Shown piece by piece: positions 17,193 to 24,484 of a DNA stretch of 64,000 nt. Position 1 is the stretch's first letter, and each line of letters opens with the position of its first letter. Position numbers and translations under genes: made by a program. Under the pieces are notes generated by a model, which worked only from the letters and a program-made list of their open reading frames with translations, was not told the DNA's origin and ran no database searches. This DNA is from VXNE01 sp965208745. Lineage in GTDB: Bacteria; Pseudomonadota; Gammaproteobacteria; Pseudomonadales; Azotimanducaceae. The stretch is from NCBI GenBank assembly GCA_965208745.1, contig CBDBPN010000004.1, positions 3,286,001 through 3,350,000 of the forward strand. The letters are read 5' to 3'.

Positions 17193-19523
17193 ATGACAGC
17201 AGGCGCCATCGAGAAGAACGTGGTGTGTTCGAGTTGCGACGGCTTCTGCCCGGTGAGCGCGAAGGTCGTCGACGGTCAGGTCGTCAAGGTGGCCGCCCGC
17301 AAGGATCCGTTCCTGAAGGACGTGATCTGCACGAAAGGCGCCTACGCGCCGAAGTCCTTCGCGCATCCGGACCGGCTGATGGCGCCGCTTGCGCGCGTGG
17401 GCGAACGGGGCGCCGGCCAGTGGTGCCAGGTGAGCTGGGAAGAGGCCCTCGACGACATCGGAGCGAGGCTCTCCGCCACCATCGACCGCTACGGTCCGGA
17501 AGCGTTCGCCGTGGCGACCAGCAACTGGAACACCACGGTGGACAGCGGCATGTCCCGGCGCTTCATGAACCTGCTCGGCAGCCCGAACTGGATCAGCGGC
17601 GTCGCCTACTGCATGGGCAACACCGCCGCCGTGAACCGCATGGTCTATGGCTGGTATCCGCGCGGGGACGTGCTGCACTCGAAGTGCATCGTCCTGTTCG
17701 GTCACAACCCGCGCCGCCATAGCTGGACGGCGGAATTCAAGGCGATCCGCGTGGCCCAGGCGAACGGCGCGAAGCTGATCGTGCTGGACCCCCGCGAGAG
17801 CGAGAACGCGGAAGTCGCCGACCTCTGGCTGCCGCTCAAGGCCGGCACGGACGCCGCGATGTGCTTCGGCTGGCTCAACGTGATCCTGGACGAGGGACTC
17901 TACGACCGCGACTTCGTCGAGCGTTTCACGACGGGGTTCGATGCCTTCGTCGACCGCGTGCGGGAGTATCCGCTCGAGCGGGTGGCGGCGATCACCGGCG
18001 TCGACGCGGAACTCATCGCGAAGGCCGCCCGCATGTACGCGACCAACGCTCCAGCGTCCATCCCCTGGTCGCCCATCACGGACCAGCAGACCTCAAGCAC
18101 GTCGGCCATCCGGCTCCACTGCGCGCTGCGGGCGCTGACGGGCAACCTGGACGTCAAGGGCGGCGAGCGTTTCGTGCCGTTCAATCCGGGCTTCGTCTCC
18201 GACACGGACCTCGAACTGCACGAGCGCCTGGCGCCGGAGCAGCGCGCGAAGCAGCTCGGCGCGGACGAGTTCCCGGTCTTCACCTACCGCGGCATGGAAG
18301 CGTTGCGCGAGCCGACACGCAGGACCTGGGGACGCGAGTGGGCGAACCTGGTCGGCGGCTGCTACATGGCCAACCCCACCTCCACGTTCCGGGCGATGGC
18401 GGAGGGCAAGCCTTACCCCGTCAAGGCGTTCTTCTCGCTCGGGAACAACACGCTGATGGCGTTCGCCAACACGCGCCAGATCTACAAGGGCCTCATGAAC
18501 CAGGATCTCTTCGTGGTGCACGAGCACATGATGACGCCCACCGCGCAGATCGCGGACTACGTGCTGCCCGGGGACGCCTGGCTGGAGCGTCCGAGCATGA
18601 TGGTGGGCGTGAGCGAACAGGCCGCCGAGCCGCCGGGCGAGTGCCGGAGCGTCTTCTACATCTGGCGCGAACTGGCCCATCGGATGGGCCTCGGCGAGCA
18701 CTTCCCCTGGGAGTCGCTCACCGACCTCTACGACCATCGCCTGGCCCCTTCGGGCAAGACATGGGAAGACGTTGTCGCCGACGGGATGGTCCCGATGACC
18801 CCGTCCGGCGAGAAGAAGTACGTCGAAACGGGTTTCGCGACGCCCTCGGGCAAGGTCGAACTGTACTCGTCCGTGCTGGAGGACCTCGGTTTCGATCCGC
18901 TGCCCTACTACCGCGAGGCGTCGCAACCGGACGCCGAATGGCCGCTGGCGCTGTTCGTGGGCGTGCGCGACGACCAGTACTTCCAGACCGGCCAGCGGCA
19001 CGTCCCCGAATTGCGCCGGCGCGCGCCGGAGCCGACGGCGTACCTGCACCCGGACGATGCCGCCGCGTACGGCCTTGTGCACGGGGACTGGCTCTGGGTC
19101 GAGACGCCGAAGGCGCGGGTCGCCATGCGCGCGGACGTCCGCGACCAGATGCCGAAGGGGCTGGTGCGGGTCCCGCACGGCTGGTGGAAGCCCGAGGCGG
19201 GGCAGGGGCTCGCGCGGCTGTCGGGGATGTGGGCGTTCTCGGACGCCCAGCTCGCCGACGACGAGGACATGGGTCTCATGGACGTGGAGCAGGGTGTGCC
19301 GCACTTGAAGGGCGTGCCGTGCCGACTCGTGAAGCTCACCGACGCCGAACTGGCCGAACTCGAGGACCGCTACGGGAGCTGGACGGACCTGCCCGCGGGT
19401 CCGAAGGCGCGGATACAGCGCGACGAGCGCCCCCGCGACTTCATGTACGACGACGAGATCGGCGATGGCGTCGAATGGGAAGCCATCGAACTCGCGCTGT
19501 ACGGGAAGGGCTCGCTGAACTGA
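17193..19523 (+). CDS. molybdopterin-dependent oxidoreductase, DMSO reductase family
   Basis: 776 aa. An N-terminal [4Fe-4S] site is visible: Cys-x2-Cys-x3-Cys in VCSSCDGFC and a fourth Cys in VICTKGAY. Domains binding bis-MGD follow (FGHNPRRHSW, LDPRESENAEVADLWLPLKAGTDAAM), and the C-terminal dinucleotide-binding beta-barrel ends the protein. A Cys in AYCMGNTAAVNR is at a plausible position for the metal ligand. No twin-arginine signal, so cytoplasmic. The short form with an N-terminal cluster resembles acetylene hydratase-like and related uncharacterised members, but the reaction cannot be assigned. No partner FeS or membrane subunit is adjacent. Confidence 0.85.
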   Translation: MTAGAIEKNVVCSSCDGFCPVSAKVVDGQVVKVAARKDPFLKDVICTKGAYAPKSFAHPDRLMAPLARVGERGAGQWCQVSWEEALDDIGARLSATIDRYGPEAFAVATSNWNTTVDSGMSRRFMNLLGSPNWISGVAYCMGNTAAVNRMVYGWYPRGDVLHSKCIVLFGHNPRRHSWTAEFKAIRVAQANGAKLIVLDPRESENAEVADLWLPLKAGTDAAMCFGWLNVILDEGLYDRDFVERFTTGFDAFVDRVREYPLERVAAITGVDAELIAKAARMYATNAPASIPWSPITDQQTSSTSAIRLHCALRALTGNLDVKGGERFVPFNPGFVSDTDLELHERLAPEQRAKQLGADEFPVFTYRGMEALREPTRRTWGREWANLVGGCYMANPTSTFRAMAEGKPYPVKAFFSLGNNTLMAFANTRQIYKGLMNQDLFVVHEHMMTPTAQIADYVLPGDAWLERPSMMVGVSEQAAEPPGECRSVFYIWRELAHRMGLGEHFPWESLTDLYDHRLAPSGKTWEDVVADGMVPMTPSGEKKYVETGFATPSGKVELYSSVLEDLGFDPLPYYREASQPDAEWPLALFVGVRDDQYFQTGQRHVPELRRRAPEPTAYLHPDDAAAYGLVHGDWLWVETPKARVAMRADVRDQMPKGLVRVPHGWWKPEAGQGLARLSGMWAFSDAQLADDEDMGLMDVEQGVPHLKGVPCRLVKLTDAELAELEDRYGSWTDLPAGPKARIQRDERPRDFMYDDEIGDGVEWEAIELALYGKGSLN

Positions 19524-19560
19524 GTTCCGCCGCGCCCGTGCGGCAAGGGGAGAGGACTCC

Positions 19561-20580
19561 GTGAGCCGGACCGACGACCTGCGCATCCGCCGTACGCGGC
19601 CCCTGATCAGCCCGGCGATCCTCGAAGAGGAGATCCCGATAGACGCCCAGGCGGCGGGTACCGTGAGTGCCGCCCGGCGCGCCGTGGCCGACATCGTGCA
19701 CGGGCGCGACCCGCGGCTGCTGGCCATCGTGGGTCCTTGCTCGGTCCACGATCCCGAGGCGGTGCGCGAGTATGCCGGGCGGCTGGCGCCCCTCGCGGCG
19801 TCCGTCGCCGAACGCGTCGTGATCGTCATGCGGGTGTACTTCGAGAAGCCCCGCACGACGGTCGGCTGGAAGGGCTACATCAACGACCCGCACCTCGACG
19901 GGACCTTCCAGGTGAACGCGGGGCTGCGCGGCGCGCGGGCGCTGCTGAAGGACATCGTCGGCATGGGGCTGCCCGCGGCCAGCGAGTTCCTCGACACGAC
20001 CTTCGGCCAGTACTACGCGGACTTCGTCAGTTGGGGCGCCATCGGTGCGCGGACGGTGGAGAGCCAGGTCCATCGCCAACTGGCGTCCGGACTCTCGATG
20101 CCGGTCGGCATCAAGAACCGTACCGACGGCAACGTGGCCGTCGCCGTGGACGCGGTCGTCGCCGCGCGGCGTTCGCACCATTTTCCTTCCCTCACCAAGG
20201 AGGGAGCGCCGGCGCTGCTCGAGACCAGCGGCAACGAGGACTGTCACCTCGTGCTTCGTGGCGGCATACGCCCCAACTATGACGAAGTCTCGGTTCGTCG
20301 GGCCGCGGTCGCGCTGCGCGAACGGGGACTCGACGCCGGCATCCTCGTCGATTGCAGCCACGGCAACAGCGGGAAGGATCCGAGCCGTCAGGAGACCGGC
20401 GTCGATGCCGTCCTCGCGCAACGGCGGGACGGGGACTCGCCCCTGGTCGGAGTCATGCTGGAGAGCCACCTCGTGGCGGGCCGGCAGGACGATCCCGTCA
20501 CCTACGGGCGGAGCATCACGGACGCCTGCCTGGGCTGGGCCGACACGACCCGGCTGATCGAGCGGCTGACTGAAGGGTGA
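19561..20580 (+). CDS. 3-deoxy-7-phosphoheptulonate synthase, class I (DAHP synthase)
   Basis: 339 aa; condenses phosphoenolpyruvate and erythrose 4-phosphate, first step of aromatic amino acid synthesis. Signatures of the AroF/G/H class: VGPCSVHDP, KPRTTVGWKG, IKNRTDGN, LVDCSHGNSGKD and the C-terminal ITDACLGW. Which feedback type cannot be told. GTG start with GGGGAGAGG about 6 bp upstream. A second, diverged copy of its last 62 codons lies 0.9 kb downstream (21487-21672), with an eroded nuclease gene in between. Confidence 0.95.
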   Translation: MSRTDDLRIRRTRPLISPAILEEEIPIDAQAAGTVSAARRAVADIVHGRDPRLLAIVGPCSVHDPEAVREYAGRLAPLAASVAERVVIVMRVYFEKPRTTVGWKGYINDPHLDGTFQVNAGLRGARALLKDIVGMGLPAASEFLDTTFGQYYADFVSWGAIGARTVESQVHRQLASGLSMPVGIKNRTDGNVAVAVDAVVAARRSHHFPSLTKEGAPALLETSGNEDCHLVLRGGIRPNYDEVSVRRAAVALRERGLDAGILVDCSHGNSGKDPSRQETGVDAVLAQRRDGDSPLVGVMLESHLVAGRQDDPVTYGRSITDACLGWADTTRLIERLTEG

Positions 20581-20618
20581 GTAGGCTGCGACCCATCATC
20601 ACGAACAAGAGTGACGCC

Positions 20619-21140
20619 ATGAGCTACGCGACCGAGGTGCCGAAGCGAGACGACCTGATGTGGCCGACTCTTCGTGCGCTCGACGGGTTGGGAGGCTCGG
20701 CTTCCATTCGCGAGCTGGACGACCGCCTGTGGACCGACATGGAGCTGCCGGGCGCCGCGCTTGAGGTCATGCACGGGGACGGGCCACGGACCGAACTCTC
20801 GTACCGGAGTGCTGACGGAGGAGTAGACGGCACAGGGGTGTTGCGCTTCAACCTCCTGTCTTTCCACGTCAGCTTTCAGTGCAAGCGCTACTCGGGACCG
20901 GTCGGACCCGCCAGCGTCCGCGACTTCCGAGGCGCGCTTGCGGGGCGCAGCGACAAGGGGCTGTTGATCACGACTGGCCGGTTCACGCGCGAAGCCGAAC
21001 GAGAGGCGGATAGGGAAGGCGCGATGGCCATCGATCTGATCGACGGCGGTGAGCTCTGCAACCTTCTGAGGGAAAGGCGACTCGGCGTAGTGACTGAGAC
21101 GGTGGAACGAGTGGAACGGGGGTTCTTCGAACAGATCTGA
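20619..21140 (+). pseudogene. mrr: Mrr-like restriction endonuclease with internal deletion
   Basis: The N-terminal DNA-recognition domain begins normally (DLMWPTLRALDGLGGSASIREL, then HGDGPRTELSYR) but jumps directly into the middle of the catalytic domain (DGGVDGTGVLRFNLLSFHVSFQCKRY). The rest of the winged helix and the first catalytic strands, roughly 100-120 residues, are missing; Mrr proteins are about 300 aa and this is 174. The DGG-x-DG and QCKRY nuclease residues survive and the frame is open. Activity seems unlikely because the two domains are fused without a linker. Start taken at ATG 20619; an upstream GTG at 20577 overlaps the DAHP synthase stop. Confidence 0.7.
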
Positions 21141-21142
21141 CC

Positions 21143-21486
21143 GCCGTTTCGTGCCTGGTGTGCGAGACTGGCGTTCGCAAGGCGCTCTGGGGCGTCCTCG
21201 TGTCTCGCTCGTGCCTGCCACCCGTGCCGGCTGCGCGCCATGGCTGAGACATGGGCGATCAATGGCCTCGACGTTGGGTTTGGCGGGGCTGCGCCTCGAC
21301 GGTCAGCGGGGACTGGGCCAGCGCATGGATCGCTTGGACGCGTCTACCGGCGGAGTGGAAAGCTCGTAAGCCCGACTGCGCGAGCGCATGGCCCATCTGG
21401 AAGGACTGCTCGACGGTCTCCGCGAGGCATTACTGGACATCGCGCGGCGTAGGCAAGGCCATGTCGGCGGTCCGCCGCGGCGGCGG
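21143..21486. other. non-coding or eroded stretch between mrr relic and DAHP synthase relic
   Basis: No intact gene. In the forward direction short pieces resemble a small coiled-coil protein (GQRMDRLDAS in one piece, then RERMAHLEGLLDGLREALLDIARR), separated by a stop at 21367. It reads as debris of a membrane/coiled-coil gene joined in frame to the DAHP synthase remnant that follows. Confidence 0.4.
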
Positions 21487-21672
21487 GACGGTGTGGATGC
21501 GGTCCTTCGGCAACGCCGCGCGGGGAGCCGCCGACTAGTGGGCGTGATGCTCGAGAGCCACCTGGTCGAGGGGCGCCAGGATGAGCCCGTGACCTATGGC
21601 CAGAGCATCACCGACGCCTGCCTGGGCTGGCCCGATACCGAGCGCCTCGTGCGGCTTCTGGCCGACGGGTGA
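21487..21672 (+). pseudogene. second DAHP synthase, C-terminal remnant
   Basis: Encodes 61 residues that align with the C-terminus of the intact DAHP synthase upstream (GVDAVL, then VGVMLESHLV-GRQD-PVTYG-SITDACLGW) and ends at an equivalent stop. By eye the DNA is roughly three-quarters identical to 20395-20580, too diverged for a recent duplication. Either a paralog was largely deleted, or foreign DNA carrying its own 3' end was inserted here. Confidence 0.8.
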
Positions 21673-21688
21673 GGCGCCACGGCGTTCG

Positions 21689-21994
21689 TCAGGCGCGCTG
21701 ATACGGCTCCACGGCGATCTCGGGCGCGCGCGCGCGCATTCGAGCAGCGTCATGCCATGCCTGCATTCGCAGGAGCATGTCCATGCTGACGCCGAACGCT
21801 TTCTCCACCCGCAGGGCCATCTCGGGGGACATGCCGGCGCGGCCGTTCAGCAGAGCGGAGAGCGTGGCCCGGCGGACACCGAGTATCTCGGCGGCTTTCG
21901 TGACGTTGAGGTCGAGTTCCTCGATGATCTCCCTGCGCATGAAGTCACCCGGATGCGACGGTGTCATGCGCACGCGGACTTCGCGGTCAGCCAT
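21689..21994 (-). CDS. higA: HigA-type antitoxin
   Basis: 101 aa with a helix-turn-helix of the XRE/HigA type (TKAAEILGVRRATLSALLNGRAGMSPEMALRVEKAFG) preceded by HPGDFMRREIIEELDL, the standard opening of VapI/HigA antitoxins. It binds HigB and represses the operon. Its ATG shares one base with the stop of higB (TGATG at 21996-21992), the usual toxin-first order for this family. Confidence 0.9.
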   Translation of the reverse strand: MADREVRVRMTPSHPGDFMRREIIEELDLNVTKAAEILGVRRATLSALLNGRAGMSPEMALRVEKAFGVSMDMLLRMQAWHDAARMRARAPEIAVEPYQRA

Positions 21995-22284
21995 CAGTGG
22001 TAATCCTCCAGGTTCAAGTCGTCAATGCGGCCGCTATCTTCTTCGAACGTGATGCGCCAATTCCCCGAGACGGACACGCTCCATTCTGTCTGTCGATCGC
22101 CGGAAAGTCGGTGGACGCGCCAGCCGCGAGGAGCATCGGCGAGAAACGCGTCCATGTCGTCAGCCAGAACGAGTACGGTCAACACGTTGCGGACACGCCC
22201 GACAAGGTCTGCGCGTAGGAACCGGGAGCTGTCGCGCTCGAGCAACTGACGCAGTCCTCGGTGGCGAACAGAGCGAATGACCAT
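21994..22284 (-). CDS. higB: HigB-type toxin (RelE superfamily mRNA interferase)
   Basis: 96 aa from ATG 22284, chosen because homology begins MVIRSVRHRGLRQLLERD. Typical HigB signatures: a GLRQLLE start, GWRVHRLSGDRQTEWSVSVSGNWRITF, and an acidic NLEDYH end. It cleaves ribosome-bound mRNA when freed from HigA. The longer frame to 22437 has no homology and overlaps the divergent promoter, so it was not used. Confidence 0.88.
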   Translation of the reverse strand: MVIRSVRHRGLRQLLERDSSRFLRADLVGRVRNVLTVLVLADDMDAFLADAPRGWRVHRLSGDRQTEWSVSVSGNWRITFEEDSGRIDDLNLEDYH

Positions 22285-22394
22285 CCGCCACAAGCGTACG
22301 GTATGACCGTTCGCCAGGCAACACTCTGTAGTTGCGGCCGACCGGACGCCGGGTCTGGAACGCGGCAATAGCCAGGTCAAACCTACATATTGTG

Positions 22395-22423
22395 TTGAAC
22401 GCTCTCTGAAACCACAAGATAAT
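22395..22423 (+). promoter_or_regulatory. sigma70-type promoter, probably giving a leaderless mRNA
   Basis: TTGAAC at 22395-22400, 17-bp spacer, GATAAT at 22418-22423. The expected start of transcription, about 7 bp after the -10, coincides with the GTG start codon of the ImmA-like gene at 22430, so no 5' leader or Shine-Dalgarno sequence would be present. Confidence 0.6.
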
Positions 22424-22429
22424 CTGCTT

Positions 22430-23101
22430 GTGGTCAACGATGCGAGTATTCAAAGCGCCGCGAGAGAGCTCCATGAGGAGGTCTGGAAGCATCGGCACGA
22501 GTTCTATCCCCTGGGATGCAGCTCCGTCGACCTGCTTCACCCGAGGAACGCCGCGGTAGTGCTGGGGTACGACTACGAAGAAGTGCCCGAAATCGCCGAC
22601 TGGCCGCCTAATCGACGGATGCTCATCGCGGGAATGGTGGATCCTCTACGTCGGCGTGTGGTGGTGTCGGAATCGTTCGAACCCGCCGTGATGAGGTTTA
22701 CCGGCGCGCACGAGATCGGCCACATCGTCCTCGATCCACCGGTGAGATTGCTTCGGGAACGCCCCATGGACGGTCCGGCGGAGGGACGTACGGGGATCGA
22801 GCGAGCCGCGGACAAGTTTGCCGCCCTGTATCTCCTGCCTGAACGGTTGGTCTGGACCGAGCTCCGAGAAGGCTTGGGCGTCGGATCGCCGGTCACCGTT
22901 GATGAGAACTTTGCGTTCTGGCTAGACCCCAACGACCACTTCGGACTGTTGGATGCCCCCTTGAGGGCGAAGAGCCGCGCGCTTGCGGCCTGTACGCGCG
23001 ACGTCGAGGGTAGACATGTTTTGCCGTTGCATGAGCGGTTGGGCGTGTCGGCTGCAGCGTTGGCAATTCGACTGGAGGAGATCGGCGCAATCCGGGGTTG
23101 A
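22430..23101 (+). CDS. ImmA/IrrE-family metallopeptidase
   Basis: 223 aa. The zinc protease motif HEIGHIVLD lies at about residues 95-103, and a downstream Glu in GIERAADKFAALYLLPERLV supplies the third ligand, as in ImmA/IrrE proteins that cleave or inactivate phage-type repressors. The usual N-terminal helix-turn-helix of long members is absent. It is divergent from higBA; the two may form one stress module, but the partner repressor is not identified. No other in-frame start fits, and no ribosome site precedes the GTG. Confidence 0.8.
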   Translation: MVNDASIQSAARELHEEVWKHRHEFYPLGCSSVDLLHPRNAAVVLGYDYEEVPEIADWPPNRRMLIAGMVDPLRRRVVVSESFEPAVMRFTGAHEIGHIVLDPPVRLLRERPMDGPAEGRTGIERAADKFAALYLLPERLVWTELREGLGVGSPVTVDENFAFWLDPNDHFGLLDAPLRAKSRALAACTRDVEGRHVLPLHERLGVSAAALAIRLEEIGAIRG

Positions 23102-23203
23102 GGCGCATCCGGTTCGTAGGACATCTGGGGATCCGGACGGATCTGCCCGCCTGTCCGAAGGCACGGATGCGGTGCAACGAAGGAGGTCCGCGCGACTCCG
23201 CGT

Positions 23204-24201
23204 TCATTCGCCCACCGACCCGGCCAGCCGCTTCGCCTCCTCCCGCAGTTCCACCTTCCGTATCTTGCCCGACGCGGTCATGGGGAACTCCGTGACGAAG
23301 AACACGCGGCGCGGGATCTTGAAGCTGGCGACCCTGCCGTGGCAGTACGCGAGAATGTCGGCCTCCCCCGCTTCGACGCCGGGCTGGCATTCGACGAACG
23401 CAACCGCCACTTCCGACAGCCGCCGGTCCGGGAGGCCCACGACCGCGATCTGCCGGACGGCGGGATGCTCGAGCAGCAGGCCCTCCACCTCCATCGGGTC
23501 GACGTTCTCGCCGCCGACCTTCAGCATGTCCTTGAAGCGGCCGAGGAAGCGGATGTAGCCGTCGGGTTGCCGCTCCCCCATGTCGCCGGTGCGGAACCAC
23601 CCGTCGGCGTCGTAGGACGCCGCGGTCTCCTCCGGCTTTCGTCGGGATCGACGGCCGCGGCGCGCTCGGCCAGTTGCGCATCGGAGACCCCGTCGGCGCG
23701 TTGCAGCGCGGAAGCCCAGGACGCGGTGCCGGGATGCGCGCCGGAGCCGACGATGACCACGCCGCGAAGCATGGGGAACTCCGCGTCCTCCACCGCGTCG
23801 CCGTTCTCGGGCAGCTCGACGGTCCGCCGCACCATGTCGAGGTAGTCGACCGGGCCGGAGACGTCGTGCGTGATCAGCATCGCGCTGTCGGACTGGCGCA
23901 GCACGTACTCGAGATCCTGCGTGCGGAACCGGGTGTTCACCGGCACCTGCACCGCGCCGACCTTCGCGAGCGCGAACATCAGGAAGACCCATTCCGACTG
24001 GTTGTTGAGCCAGAGCGAGACGTGGTCGCCGCGCTCGACGCCGAGGATCATCAGCGCCTTCGCGGCCCGGTCGATCTCGTCACGGAGCTGCGCGAACGAG
24101 TAGCGTTCGTCCTGGAACACGAGTGCCTCGCGGTTCGCGAAGCGCCGCGCCATCTCGTCCGGCAGGTCGCCGAAGCGGCGCTTGGGATACCACTCGCACA
24201 T
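23204..24201 (-). pseudogene. acyl-CoA synthetase (ANL family) with the ATP-binding core deleted
   Basis: The N-terminal part is good ANL sequence from MCEWYPKRRFGDLPDEMARR to about AAAVDPDE. It is then joined near 23640, in a different frame, to the C-terminal subdomain starting KPEETAASYDADGWFRTGDMG and running to FPMTASGKIRKVELREEAK. Family members have roughly 200-250 residues between these points, including the P-loop (YTSGTTG-PKG) and most adenylation motifs; none is present. The A8 hinge, the core GGEN motif and the catalytic Lys at the end survive. Single-junction deletion, dead gene. Confidence 0.85.
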
Positions 24202-24288
24202 GCATGCCTCGCTCTTCCCGGCTCTCGCGCCATGTTGACACGGAGATGCCGCCAAGCGCACTTGGAGGGCGCGCAGCCCACGGGAACG

Positions 24289-24316
24289 TTGCCTTTTGTG
24301 CCCGCGCCACTATCAT
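24289..24316 (+). promoter_or_regulatory. promoter for the thrS leader
   Basis: TTGCCT at 24289-24294, 16-bp spacer, TATCAT at 24311-24316 (five of six consensus bases in the -10). Transcription would start near 24322-24324, only a few bases before the leader peptide ATG at 24327. Confidence 0.55.
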
Positions 24317-24326
24317 TGCGCTCGCC

Positions 24327-24392
24327 ATGCGACCCTCCACATCCACGACGGCGGTGACGACGACTACCCGGACTACCGGGTGGACCGGCTGA
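24327..24392 (+). CDS. threonine-rich leader peptide of thrS
   Basis: 21 codons, ten of them Thr, including a run of four (TTAVTTTTRTTGWTG end). It lies between a good promoter and a Rho-independent terminator in front of thrS, the classic arrangement for transcription attenuation. Ribosome stalling at Thr codons, when charged tRNA-Thr is scarce, would let an antiterminator form and thrS be transcribed. The segment GCCGGGG at 24414-24420 can pair with the 5' arm of the terminator (CCCCGGC, 24443-24449). No clear Shine-Dalgarno sequence; with the predicted start it would be nearly leaderless. Confidence 0.65.
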   Translation: MRPSTSTTAVTTTTRTTGWTG

Positions 24393-24440
24393 GCGTGTCA
24401 AGGAGGGCAGGCGGCCGGGGCAGCGGCCGCCGGTAACGAG

Positions 24441-24476
24441 AACCCCGGCAGGCGCGAGCCCCCGGGGTTTTTCTTT
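24441..24476 (+). terminator. Rho-independent terminator / attenuator upstream of thrS
   Basis: AACCCCGG (24441-24448) pairs perfectly with CCGGGGTT (24462-24469) across a 13-base loop and is followed by a T-rich tract (TTTCTTTTC). It ends 9 bp before the thrS start codon, so it can only serve as a regulated stop for thrS transcription. Confidence 0.75.
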
Positions 24477-24484
24477 TCGAGGAA

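Noticed and set aside
22285..22437. 51-codon N-terminal extension of HigB
   Set aside because: No homology, and it would run through the divergent promoter region; the ATG at 22284 gives the standard toxin start.
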